From the NCBI GenBank assembly GCA_937902805.1, contig CALEMB010000103.1, positions 8,694 to 72,693 on the forward strand: 64,000 nucleotides of DNA, given 5' to 3'. Shown here piece after piece: positions 1 through 8,107 of this stretch. The notes beneath the pieces were generated by a model, which was given only the letters and a program-made list of their open reading frames with translations, made no database searches and was not told where the DNA came from. Within the stretch, counting starts at the first letter, position 1. The number at the start of each line of letters is the position of its first letter. The stretch is from an uncultured Bacteroidales bacterium (GTDB lineage: Bacteria; Bacteroidota; Bacteroidia; Bacteroidales; F082). A program made the position numbers and the translations under genes.

Positions 1-1485
1 AGATTTTGGTTGGGTTTCCATGCTGATGTCCGCAAAGTCGAAACCTTGGGATTTGTTGTTGAGGAAGAACTTTGGTGCTACATCGTGTTGATAATACATT
101 GTATCGCCCTTAAATGGCACTACCACTAGGTCTGAGTATCCGTCAGCATTGAAATCGCCCACAAAAGGATAGTTGTTGTATATGGCAGTGTCGGAGATGT
201 CCCAGTGTTGCAACACGCTATTGTCGCCAGTGCTGGTCCAACTGATGCGAGTCGGGTTTAGCGCATCGTCTCCATTTTGGTAGTAAATTTTGGAAAGACG
301 ATGGCGCGTTTGTACGGAATCATATTTGATGCGATGGAAATTGTCGAAAGAAATAGGATGCACATCTGACTCGTAAACAAAAGTGTATTGTTCCAAAGGA
401 TTTGAACCGTCGTTATGACTGATGTTTATATGTTCGAGGCATTTCTTCTTTTGTAAGATGTTGCCACCTATATATTTGAATGTGTAATCCAATATGTTCG
501 TATTGGAATAAATGAAATCGACAATGAACTCGGGCTTGATTCCTAAGGCATCATTGGCGGTGTATTGAATTTGTCTGATATAGTATTCGCCAGACTGATA
601 ATTAGTGTTATAGAAGAATTGTATGGCATTGCCGTTGCGGTCGATTATCTTGTTGACAAGCCAGCTGACAACGCCAAGTCTGTCGTCTTGAGCAATGATG
701 CGTGAATCGACTGTATATCCATATTCAAAGATAGTACCGTTGGCTTTCCACACTTTGAACTTGCCAATATAACGATAACCATTCTTCAATTCATAGTATG
801 CTCTGATTCTTGAATTGTCATCCTGTTCTATTTTGAATTCATCATAGTTAAATTGTTGTTGTGTTTTTATGAGTCTTTGCCCGTCAAGCAAAAAACAGTC
901 GATGTAGTCGTTGAGGGTTATGCCTCCCACCGAACCATCATGATAGCGGGTTTTACCTGAACGGGTAATAGATGAAAGTCCAACCAAGTCCCATTTCCAA
1001 CCCATCAAACCGTTGCCTCCTTGGCTGTTGTATGTGATAGCCAACGAAGGTTGCATCCCGTTGATGCCGGCAGGCAAGTCTATGGGAATGGAATATACGG
1101 CACCACCCATTACACCAATGTCAATAGTGCCCCCTAAGGAACCCACAACACCTTTGTCGCCTTCGTTTGGTCCTCCCTGTTGCCCATTGAAGGGAGGATA
1201 CACACCAAGCTCATCTACAACCATTTTTGTATAGAAACGAGCGGGGAGATGTTGTGGATTCGTTTGGGTGGATGATCTGAAAAAACCTTCAGTAAGCACA
1301 ATGGAATCTTCTGCATAAATTTCATAATTCATTATTTGCGAAAACACAGTGTCAAAGACAAAGGACTCACCTTCATATATTACAGTGTCCCTCACATTGT
1401 ATCTCGGTTCGGCAGGTTGGTTGATTTGTGCCGACATATAAAAGGCACACATCATCAATATAATGGTGCAATTCATCTTTTTCAT
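1..1485 (-). CDS. SpvB/RHS-type secreted protein, 3' end outside window
   Basis: The first 495 codons are visible; the C-terminal part lies beyond the left edge. A Sec signal peptide (residues 1-20, hydrophobic core IILMMCAFYMSA) is followed by a region with PIDLPAGINGMQP and YNSQGGNGLMGWKWDL (about residues 135-171). This is the hallmark of the SpvB/TcaC N-terminal domain found in insecticidal toxin complexes and RHS proteins. Near the visible end VGDFNADGYSDLVV (about 441-455) is an FG-GAP/VCBS-like repeat. Such proteins usually continue into RHS/YD repeats and a variable C-terminal effector, which cannot be seen here. It is the last visible gene of a minus-strand series of secreted proteins. 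The start ATG has an alternative three codons downstream. Function as a polymorphic toxin or as a surface protein is not decided. Confidence 0.8.
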   Translation of the reverse strand, partial: MKKMNCTIILMMCAFYMSAQINQPAEPRYNVRDTVIYEGESFVFDTVFSQIMNYEIYAEDSIVLTEGFFRSSTQTNPQHLPARFYTKMVVDELGVYPPFNGQQGGPNEGDKGVVGSLGGTIDIGVMGGAVYSIPIDLPAGINGMQPSLAITYNSQGGNGLMGWKWDLVGLSSITRSGKTRYHDGSVGGITLNDYIDCFLLDGQRLIKTQQQFNYDEFKIEQDDNSRIRAYYELKNGYRYIGKFKVWKANGTIFEYGYTVDSRIIAQDDRLGVVSWLVNKIIDRNGNAIQFFYNTNYQSGEYYIRQIQYTANDALGIKPEFIVDFIYSNTNILDYTFKYIGGNILQKKKCLEHINISHNDGSNPLEQYTFVYESDVHPISFDNFHRIKYDSVQTRHRLSKIYYQNGDDALNPTRISWTSTGDNSVLQHWDISDTAIYNNYPFVGDFNADGYSDLVVVPFKGDTMYYQHDVAPKFFLNNKSQGFDFADISMETQPKS

Positions 1486-1507
1486 GATAGGTGGGATTTG
1501 GGGTTGT

Positions 1508-1960
1508 TTAATCCTTAATAATTTTCCAACTCTTCGTAATATTTTGGGATGAGAACAAAAGCAAATAAATGCCTGGTGACATATTTGAAAGGTCGAAATC
1601 ATGTTTTCCATTCGATATTTCGTGCGATATTACAACTCCGCCAGATATAGTAACAAGGCTTACCGTGGCAGAATTTTCACTTAGACCATACATGGCGACC
1701 GTCAATATATCCTGAGTAGGGTTGGGATATATGGATAAGGTTAAGGATCCGCTATCGTCAAGCACTTCAGTAATGCCCGAAAGATTTTTTGTTGAATCAG
1801 CGGCTTGGCTTTTTTCCTCGTTTCTGTCGATAGTCAATGTCCGGCTGATACGATTGCCGTCACCATCGTACCCAAAGTGAACAATAGCATTTTGTGCGTG
1901 ACTTGCCATTGAGCCCGTCATTATGATAGCTATAATAATAGCCTTGCAGAAAATGTTCAT
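1508..1960 (-). CDS. small type IX sorting-domain protein with a YD-like motif
   Basis: 150 residues. A signal peptide (1-22, ending near MASHAQ) is followed by VHFGYDGDGNRISRTL, which resembles the YD repeat of RHS proteins (YDxxGNR). The last ~75 residues form a type A C-terminal sorting domain: YPNPTQDILTV, then the glycine-rich beta strands and the terminal SPGIYLL...KIIKD block. The protein should be exported by Sec and moved across the outer membrane by the type IX system. It lies 13 bp downstream of the YadA-like gene and 22 bp upstream of the SpvB/RHS-type gene, so the three are probably cotranscribed. Its role is unknown; the shared YD-like motif suggests a link to the RHS-type neighbour. 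Confidence 0.75.
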   Translation of the reverse strand: MNIFCKAIIIAIIMTGSMASHAQNAIVHFGYDGDGNRISRTLTIDRNEEKSQAADSTKNLSGITEVLDDSGSLTLSIYPNPTQDILTVAMYGLSENSATVSLVTISGGVVISHEISNGKHDFDLSNMSPGIYLLLFSSQNITKSWKIIKD

Positions 1961-1973
1961 GGCGCAAGTTTGT

Positions 1974-3080
1974 TTAGTTTCCTTCTAACTCATTGATACG
2001 CAGCTCCAGCTTGTCAATTTGTTCTTGCTGTTGCAGGATATAGAGTGTCATTTCCTCTATCTTTTTCAGCAAGATGCCTTGCATATCGCCAATTTCGATG
2101 CCTTCTGCCAGAATGTTGTTTTCCGATGGTACCTCCGGGAGGTGATGCTTTTCTGTGATGAATGCTTTCAAGTCTGACAGTGACATTAACAGATAATCCG
2201 ATGAGAACACATAGTCTGGCCAATTGCTTGAATACATTATGTTGATTTTGTCTGTCAAGATGCCTCCTTTTACACAAAGACTGTAGGAGGTATTCGTCGA
2301 ATTGGTGTTGATACCAACTTTTCCTTGCAAAAGAAGTTTTGAATTAGCGGATCCCATTTTGCTCTTTATCGTCATTATACCATTGTTATCCACCTCAATC
2401 CCATGCCCCTCGTCACGCATCTTGATGAAAGTGCTGCTGTTTTCCAGGTCTTTCGGCTCCAAGAACACTCCAGCGTCTTCGCCCTCGTCGGAACGGATAT
2501 GCAACTTGGCCGCAATCTCGGGCACGGGCACATCACCGATGGCCACCTTGCCAGTGCGGTTGTAGATGAGGTCGCCGTTAGGATAGTCGTTAGGAGAGGG
2601 ACCGACGGTAAGAGTGGGTTTGGTGCTGTGGAAACCGATAATCAAACATTTGTTGTATGAGTTTTCCAAAAACAAATTCGGATTAGAATACGATCCGAGC
2701 ATTCCACTTCCTATGGCCATGCTACCCGAAGGACCTGTAACTTTTACTAAATGACCAATGCCGACGCCTCGCAAGCCTAGTACTTTTACGTTGCTGCCTA
2801 TAGCAAACGATACATTTGCTGCAATTTTATTGCATGAACCTAAAGCAATGGATGCTCCACCCGGATAGAGTATTGTGTCGTTTTCACCGACAGCAAGTGA
2901 ATTATTGCCTTCAAGGTAGTTGCCTGTGCCTATGGCATTGCTATGATAGGTATTCCCTGTTTGTGTAAGAGTGTTGTTCTCACCGATATTCAAGTTGCTG
3001 CCAGGAACGACTTGGGCTTTGATGTTGAAACTAAACACCAAAGCGATTGTTGTAATCAGTATGGCTTTTATGGTTTTCAT
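1974..3080 (-). CDS. YadA-head-like exported protein with C-terminal coiled coil
   Basis: 368 residues with a signal peptide (1-22). Residues ~35-125 contain short hydrophobic repeats of the form AxGxxN/S: NSLAVGEND, ASIALGSCN, VSFAIGSNV, RGVGIGH and GSMAIGS. These resemble the YadA/hemagglutinin head repeats that build trimeric left-handed beta-rolls. A middle part (AKLHIRSDEG, GKVGINT) looks like phage-tail-fibre or tail-spike stem sequence, and residues ~330-368 are a predicted coiled coil (QQEQIDKLELRINELE). No sorting domain or autotransporter anchor is visible. It follows the 509-residue sorting-domain gene by 22 bp. Role as an adhesin or structural stalk is inferred from the repeats only. 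Confidence 0.7.
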   Translation of the reverse strand: MKTIKAILITTIALVFSFNIKAQVVPGSNLNIGENNTLTQTGNTYHSNAIGTGNYLEGNNSLAVGENDTILYPGGASIALGSCNKIAANVSFAIGSNVKVLGLRGVGIGHLVKVTGPSGSMAIGSGMLGSYSNPNLFLENSYNKCLIIGFHSTKPTLTVGPSPNDYPNGDLIYNRTGKVAIGDVPVPEIAAKLHIRSDEGEDAGVFLEPKDLENSSTFIKMRDEGHGIEVDNNGIMTIKSKMGSANSKLLLQGKVGINTNSTNTSYSLCVKGGILTDKINIMYSSNWPDYVFSSDYLLMSLSDLKAFITEKHHLPEVPSENNILAEGIEIGDMQGILLKKIEEMTLYILQQQEQIDKLELRINELEGN

Positions 3081-3102
3081 AATTTTAATAATTTATTGTT
3101 AT

Positions 3103-4632
3103 TCATTCTTTTATAAACTTACCGCTTGTCAATTCACAATTCCCAGAGACTACTTTGTATACATATAAGCCAGCGTCAAGATTGTGAATATTGAGCGTGA
3201 TGAGGTTGCCTGATTTCCCAACCATACCGTCAAGGCACTTAACACCTTTGGCGTCATAGATTTGGATTTGGGATTCCTCGCTGAAAGCATTTTCAACAGC
3301 AATGTTGATGATACCTCTTGAGGGATTGGGGTACACTGAACTGATTAATTCAATTGGTTTTTCATTCACAACATCCCAAGTAATTTCAATATCCTCTCGG
3401 CGGAATTTCATGAGTTCTGCTTTGAAAAAAGGATTGCCTTGATAAAATGTGCCATTTTGAGAATAAATAGGGACAAGACAACCTCCATCTGAAAAAGCCA
3501 AAGGAGGTCCAGGATTGTACAAAACATCGTCTTCTCGAATGACTTTTCTACCAAGCAAATTTAAATGATTGTCAACAAGAATTACATTAGTTTGGAATGC
3601 ATTTAAACTCCACATTTGATTGTTGCAATATGTAAAAGCGAAAATGGTAGAATCATTGATATAGGCGGTGCTTGTACCATTTGGAGCCGAAGCGCAAGAA
3701 TCATAAGGGGGAAGATTAAGCTCCGCATGAATGTTCAAGGCTGAATCTAGCAAGTACAGTGAGTGATAAGTAAAAGATTCACGCTGATGGAGATATTTTT
3801 CCGTGTCAAATAACAAATACTGATTATCTAACCACTTGCCTTCGCAAGTTATTTCAGAAATGTTATCAGTATTTGAAGATAAATCACCTTGAATATGAAT
3901 GAAGTCCTGCTTTGCAATGATATTCAATTCCTCATCTACAACATAGATTCCTGGTATTCCGGAATTTGGTGGGAAGTATCCTCCTCCAACAACAACCATC
4001 AAGTTGTTGGAATGTGGCTCATAGCAGATTTCCTCAACATTAGAACCATAGGCGATTTCAGGAGGATTGTCAACCATGTTGATGATGTCGCCTTCTTCGT
4101 CAAATTCGTAAAACCTTATAACACTCAGACCATAACGAGAATTGTCTTTAAGTGCGGCAGCTAACAACGAAGAACTTCTCCTTGTGAAAATGGATTTCAT
4201 ACAAGACCCTATGGAATTGACGAAGCCATCAAAAATATCGTCGTCTACACAGTATGTCCTTGATGATATGTCTTCGAGCTGGTCATTAAACACATTCACT
4301 TTGAGATACCTTTGGAGGCCACTATTAAGACTATCGTCGCATATTCCAAATGCCATGTAGTTTCCATTATTGAGTTCTATCGCACTATAATATACCAGTT
4401 TCTTTCCTGGCAAATGAATTCTACGATAGATGTATTCTCCATTTTCGGCAATTTTCACAACATAACCGTCATAATTGATCGTTCCTATGCCCAAAGCAAA
4501 ATCGCCGTCATCGACAGGCACGAGGTCTTGGATGGAGCCTCTCGAGATTTCCTCTAAATGGATGCTCCATTCTTGTGCGTTTGCGGCAGGTAATATAGCC
4601 AACAAAACAATTATAACGAATCCTTTTTTCAT
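3103..4632 (-). CDS. type IX secreted protein (T9SS type A sorting domain)
   Basis: 509 residues when started at the ATG that gives the signal peptide MKKGFVIIVLLAILPAANAQ; a longer reading upstream would run into the preceding lipoprotein gene. The body (about 30-420) is a beta-rich domain with recurring V(D)EN/DG-type strands and no recognised catalytic motif. The end carries a type A sorting domain: YPNPSRGIINIAVENAF, then IYDAKGVKCLDG and the LDAGLYVYKV...GKFIKE terminus. It starts 13 bp after the upstream lipoprotein stop. A close paralog, intact and in opposite orientation, lies near the right end of the window (62.1-63.6 kb), with shared stretches such as YEPHSNNL/YEPHSDNL and KFRREDIEITWDVVNE. 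The function is unknown. Confidence 0.85.
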   Translation of the reverse strand: MKKGFVIIVLLAILPAANAQEWSIHLEEISRGSIQDLVPVDDGDFALGIGTINYDGYVVKIAENGEYIYRRIHLPGKKLVYYSAIELNNGNYMAFGICDDSLNSGLQRYLKVNVFNDQLEDISSRTYCVDDDIFDGFVNSIGSCMKSIFTRRSSSLLAAALKDNSRYGLSVIRFYEFDEEGDIINMVDNPPEIAYGSNVEEICYEPHSNNLMVVVGGGYFPPNSGIPGIYVVDEELNIIAKQDFIHIQGDLSSNTDNISEITCEGKWLDNQYLLFDTEKYLHQRESFTYHSLYLLDSALNIHAELNLPPYDSCASAPNGTSTAYINDSTIFAFTYCNNQMWSLNAFQTNVILVDNHLNLLGRKVIREDDVLYNPGPPLAFSDGGCLVPIYSQNGTFYQGNPFFKAELMKFRREDIEITWDVVNEKPIELISSVYPNPSRGIINIAVENAFSEESQIQIYDAKGVKCLDGMVGKSGNLITLNIHNLDAGLYVYKVVSGNCELTSGKFIKE

Positions 4633-4645
4633 AAAGATGACGATG

Positions 4646-5689
4646 TTATCGTAAGTACTCTTTAATAATTGTATTATGTCCGACGATTTCTCTGCGGCCA
4701 TATATGGCTTCTGTTGTGTGGTAAATTACCGGCTCATTCATGGAATTCATACCCTGTCCGTCATTAATGCGAATTTTAGAAATGACATGACCCGAAGGAA
4801 CATTATTACAGGGCAAATCTTCTAACACAAGATACCTTTCTGCAAAATAAAGGTAATTCATCATGTTGGCATCTAACTGATAGTCCGCTAATGTTGGGTT
4901 TTCCTTGTAAAACTCGCAATAACGAGGTTCAATCTCAGAAAATCCAGAATAGGGATACATATGATGATTGCCTGGTTCAGTAGTTTTAGTCACAGTATAT
5001 GTATAGATATACTCGTAGTTTGCCGGTGCTTTTGGCACTAACCAATAATTCAACACTCCAGCCAATGTATCGGCGGCATCCTTTTGATCCCCGTAATTGC
5101 CTTGACTGCTTCCCCCATCTTCACCATACCACCACGAAACGCCAGGCGGGAACGGCCCATTCTGGGGTGGTGGAGGTGGCGTAGGGGGTATGCCTTTCAC
5201 ACTTCCTTGAATAGAATGCAATTTGATGGCTTGCTGATTGCCGTGTTGTTCGCCAGCCTCCACGTCCAGAATGAGGAATTGCTTGTTGTCAAGTTCGATG
5301 CCTTGATAAATGTTGCGTACCACTTCATACATCTGCCCGTAAAACACGGTCAGGTCGGTGAGGAGTACGGTGTTGTCGGAGCCTACGGGCAAGTAAAGCA
5401 CGGTGTCGGCGGTCTCAGTGCGGCCATACGATAGATCTGGGTAGGCGTAGGTGAGGTTGAACAAGGCTTCGATGTTCCAGATGGCCTCGTCGAGGGTCAC
5501 GGTCTCGCCGTCCTTAATGGCAGGGTTGGCTTTGTAGTAGTCCACTTGTTGCTTGAAGCTCATGATGCGGGCCAAGGTGGCTTCGCCTTGTGATGTATCT
5601 ATTGTAGCTTGTTCTTTGTTGCAGGATACCGTTGTAATTGCCACACTGGCAACTAACAAGATGATGAAACGCAGGTAAAGTCTTTTCAT
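4646..5689 (-). CDS. lipoprotein of the secreted-protein locus
   Basis: 347 residues. The N-terminus has a lipoprotein signal peptide with cysteine at position 23 (AITTVSC). Residues ~168-180 form a proline-rich linker (PPTPPPPPQNGPFPPG) that separates an N-terminal alpha/beta part from a C-terminal domain rich in aromatic residues (RYCEFYKEN, YLYFAERYLVLEDLP). No known enzyme motif is visible. The C-terminal half, from about residue 201, is conserved in a truncated copy at 61.6-62.1 kb, followed there too by the sorting-domain paralog. The stop lies 13 bp before the next gene. It probably acts with the secreted protein encoded downstream; this is inferred from conserved order only. Confidence 0.75.
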   Translation of the reverse strand: MKRLYLRFIILLVASVAITTVSCNKEQATIDTSQGEATLARIMSFKQQVDYYKANPAIKDGETVTLDEAIWNIEALFNLTYAYPDLSYGRTETADTVLYLPVGSDNTVLLTDLTVFYGQMYEVVRNIYQGIELDNKQFLILDVEAGEQHGNQQAIKLHSIQGSVKGIPPTPPPPPQNGPFPPGVSWWYGEDGGSSQGNYGDQKDAADTLAGVLNYWLVPKAPANYEYIYTYTVTKTTEPGNHHMYPYSGFSEIEPRYCEFYKENPTLADYQLDANMMNYLYFAERYLVLEDLPCNNVPSGHVISKIRINDGQGMNSMNEPVIYHTTEAIYGRREIVGHNTIIKEYLR

Positions 5690-5725
5690 GATATTATAGT
5701 TTTGAAATGTAACATACCAAAATGA

Positions 5726-6133
5726 TTAGTTATTTTTAATATCGCCCTCGGCATAGCCATTGGCATTGCTCAGCATAACACTGTAACCGTTGTTTATCGT
5801 GTTGGAAAGGGGAATGACAACCATTTGCTGAATGGAAGTGTTGACGGTAGTGCCATAGATTTGTTGTCCATTTTCGTTGTAGATGAAAATGTCGACATTG
5901 CCGCAACTTTGCTTGAATTCAATGTAAATGGCATCTTTGCTGGCACCTGCATTAATGGCGTTGGGGCCAACACTGTACATCAAATCGCCTTGTAAATCGA
6001 TTTTTTCCAAAATACCCGGCAAGTCGATACTTGTTGTAAAAGAAGGAGCTGCTTCAATTGTTACTGCTTTGGCGGTTGAAACGCAAAGACTAAGGGCGCA
6101 GAAAGCGATTAGAAGTGTGTTTTTGATTTTCAT
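5726..6133 (-). CDS. small exported DUF3244-like protein
   Basis: 135 residues with a signal peptide (1-23, ending near STAKA). The rest is a single small beta-sandwich-like domain: DAIYIEFKQSCGNVDIFIYNENGQQIYGTTV followed by NNGYSVMLSNANG resembles DUF3244, a short secreted domain of gut Bacteroidales related to the beta-strands of sorting domains. It is the first gene after a 179-bp spacer that holds a promoter and a 34-bp perfect inverted repeat, and is followed 36 bp later by the lipoprotein gene. No copy exists in the degraded second locus. The molecular role is unknown. Confidence 0.65.
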   Translation of the reverse strand: MKIKNTLLIAFCALSLCVSTAKAVTIEAAPSFTTSIDLPGILEKIDLQGDLMYSVGPNAINAGASKDAIYIEFKQSCGNVDIFIYNENGQQIYGTTVNTSIQQMVVIPLSNTINNGYSVMLSNANGYAEGDIKNN

Positions 6134-6189
6134 GACATTTTGTTTTTAGGATGAAACAATCATAGTTTTGGACTTATTTTTAAGCAAGC

Positions 6190-6197
6190 CAAAAGTA
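6190..6197 (-). promoter_or_regulatory. candidate -7 promoter element for the secreted-protein operon
   Basis: On the minus strand this reads TACTTTTG, a match to the Bacteroidetes -7 element TAnnTTTG, 56 bp before the start of the DUF3244-like gene. No clear -33 TTTG is seen at the expected distance. Confidence 0.45.
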
Positions 6198-6224
6198 TGT
6201 TTAGAAAAAAGCAGTAAGAATCCC

Positions 6225-6258
6225 ATTACGAATTATTTCCAATGAAATAATTCGTAAT
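6225..6258. promoter_or_regulatory. 34-bp perfect inverted repeat, possible operator
   Basis: Two 15-base arms (ATTACGAATTATTTC and its exact complement) flank a 4-base loop. No run of T follows on either strand, so it does not look like an intrinsic terminator. Further copies of the ATTACGAA core occur at about 6290 and across the stop codon of the TPR gene at about 6312, giving four cores within 100 bp. It lies ~30 bp upstream of the candidate promoter of the secreted-protein operon, a plausible place for a regulator to bind. Confidence 0.5.
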
Positions 6259-6312
6259 AGTTTGTGTATAAATAAATTGTGAATTGGTAATTACGAACTA
6301 TTTTATGTAGAA

Positions 6313-8028
6313 TTACGAACGTTTGTCGCCTTTTTCGCGCTGTTCTTCTTCGTGGGCCTGCATTTTTTTCCTTGCCCCGTTGCGCCATTTGTCCACCATG
6401 TGTACACTCTTGTTAAACAAAAGGGCTTCTTCGTCGCGCGACACGTTGAAATACGAAAGAATAAAATCCTTTTGTTCCATCTCGGTAAGTTCGGGATATT
6501 GGATGGCCAAATTTTTCCTCACATCAGGATACAGCGTATCAAATACTTTCATCAAGGCTTCCCAATGGTCATTATTGCCAAAAACGGCCTTGTTGAGTGC
6601 CGACAAGCAGATGGTGTCGCCTTTGTTGCCAAGATAGATTTCAAGTTTTCGCATGATCAGCGCGTCCTTGTTCAGTGCATCCGAAAGTTGTTGGGCATAG
6701 TCCATCACCACTTTTTCGCTGTCTTCATGCTTTTGTTGTAGTTCCTTGTTTTGCTGCATGAAGTGGAACAGTCGGGTTTTGGCTTCGGCTTCTTGCTTGC
6801 GGGTTCTCGCCAATCGTATTGTTGATAAAACTAAAGCCGCCAAGCCCAACATGGCCAAAATACTCATCACAATGATGATATGATGTCGACGGATGAGTTT
6901 CTGGTTCATCCTGTTTTGCATAGACTCGTAATCGTATCGTTTTTGGATGTTGTAAATCACTTGCTCTTGCCGTTGGCTGAATATCTGTGCAACTATTTTT
7001 TCATATTTTTCACGATAATACAAGGCCTTGGATGTGTCGCCCCGCTTTTCGGCAAAACGGGAAAGTACGTTGTATGCCGATGCCAGGGTTTCCTGTTTGG
7101 TGTGACTATTGGGCAGACTGTTTTCCAAACGGGTATAATAGACCGTAGCGGAATCCATCATCCCGGCAGCCATATAGGTTTTGCCCATGTTGAGGTAGAA
7201 CATGAATAATGCCGATGTGTCGGAATCGGGCATGTTGACCATCATTCTCAAATTGTCGATGGCCAATTGATATTCACCCTTTTGTCGGTGGAGTACCGCA
7301 TAATTGTTCAAGGCTTTCTGTTTTGATTTGGTAGAGCCAACCATTTTGGCAAAAAACAAACTCTTTCTAAGACAAGTCTCGGCATCATCATATTGCCCGA
7401 TTAACATATATGCTGTGCCCATTATATTTTGTGTTAAGGTTCTATATATCGGTCTATTGCCAAATCCTTTGTCGGCAACCTCAAACATGGTAAGTGCTTC
7501 CTGTTCCATACCTTCATTAAGAAGCATTTTGCCAATCCAATACTGTGCCTGCGCCACAGCAAGGCTGTCGCCAATGATAGAGCCATATTCCTCCGCTTCC
7601 TTGAACGACCGCATTGCGGCCTCGTTTTCATTATAATGTTGCTGCACGAAACCGCTGTAAAGCGCGGCAAGGGCAGCTTTGCCATATTGTTTTTTCTTGG
7701 CATAATAGGCGGCGGCACGCTCCAATTCGGGACTGGTGGAGAGGTTGGAATGGTCGTCGAAGAATTCGTTGTCCATGAGGGGTGATATGGCATCGGTGGT
7801 GCCAAACATCGCCTCTGCCTGCAACAACGCCATGTCCATGCGCTCGTGTTCGCGAAGATTCGCAGGCATGCGTAACACGCTATCTATCAAGGTTATTGTA
7901 CTGTCGGGCAAGATGTCGGCCAGCCGCTCGGCAGTGGCCACCATACGCCGAGCCTCATGCGTGGGCGTGTGACAAGCCGCACAGAACAAAAGCAATAGGA
8001 TTTCTATAATGATCAACCTTGTTTTCAT
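6313..8028 (-). CDS. TPR lipoprotein with transmembrane helix and possible HTH output
   Basis: 571 residues from the ATG that gives a lipoprotein signal peptide with cysteine at 19 (LLLLFCAAC); a longer reading would cross the upstream terminator. Residues ~100-345 hold several tetratricopeptide repeats (ERAAAYYAKKKQYGKAALAALY; GQYDDAETCLRKSL; GEYQLAIDNLR, each shorter here than the full unit). A single membrane helix follows (about 383-405), then a coiled coil and a C-terminal region with LTEMEQKDFILSYFNVSRDEEALLF and SVHMVDKWRNGARKK, which looks like a DNA-binding HTH as in Bacteroidetes TPR-TM regulators. The probable role is a membrane-spanning regulator of the downstream secreted-protein genes. 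A truncated relative (residues ~82-170) lies at 61.4 kb. Confidence 0.7.
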   Translation of the reverse strand: MKTRLIIIEILLLLFCAACHTPTHEARRMVATAERLADILPDSTITLIDSVLRMPANLREHERMDMALLQAEAMFGTTDAISPLMDNEFFDDHSNLSTSPELERAAAYYAKKKQYGKAALAALYSGFVQQHYNENEAAMRSFKEAEEYGSIIGDSLAVAQAQYWIGKMLLNEGMEQEALTMFEVADKGFGNRPIYRTLTQNIMGTAYMLIGQYDDAETCLRKSLFFAKMVGSTKSKQKALNNYAVLHRQKGEYQLAIDNLRMMVNMPDSDTSALFMFYLNMGKTYMAAGMMDSATVYYTRLENSLPNSHTKQETLASAYNVLSRFAEKRGDTSKALYYREKYEKIVAQIFSQRQEQVIYNIQKRYDYESMQNRMNQKLIRRHHIIIVMSILAMLGLAALVLSTIRLARTRKQEAEAKTRLFHFMQQNKELQQKHEDSEKVVMDYAQQLSDALNKDALIMRKLEIYLGNKGDTICLSALNKAVFGNNDHWEALMKVFDTLYPDVRKNLAIQYPELTEMEQKDFILSYFNVSRDEEALLFNKSVHMVDKWRNGARKKMQAHEEEQREKGDKRS

Positions 8029-8033
8029 GCTTG

Positions 8034-8041
8034 CAAAAATA
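8034..8041 (-). promoter_or_regulatory. -7 promoter element of the TPR gene, nearly leaderless
   Basis: The minus strand reads TATTTTTG only 5 bp before the ATG of the TPR lipoprotein gene, so transcription should begin at or next to the start codon. Confidence 0.55.
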
Positions 8042-8042
8042 T

Positions 8043-8077
8043 AAAAAAACCCCGCCACAAAAGAACTTGCGGCGGGG
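8043..8077 (-). terminator. intrinsic terminator after the EF-G paralog
   Basis: Arms CCCCGCC and GGCGGGG (7 bp) enclose a 14-base loop and are followed on the minus strand by seven T. It sits 31 bp past the stop of the EF-G-like gene. Confidence 0.85.
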
Positions 8078-8107
8078 AAAAATGCAATACTTATGAAAAA
8101 TACTCTT

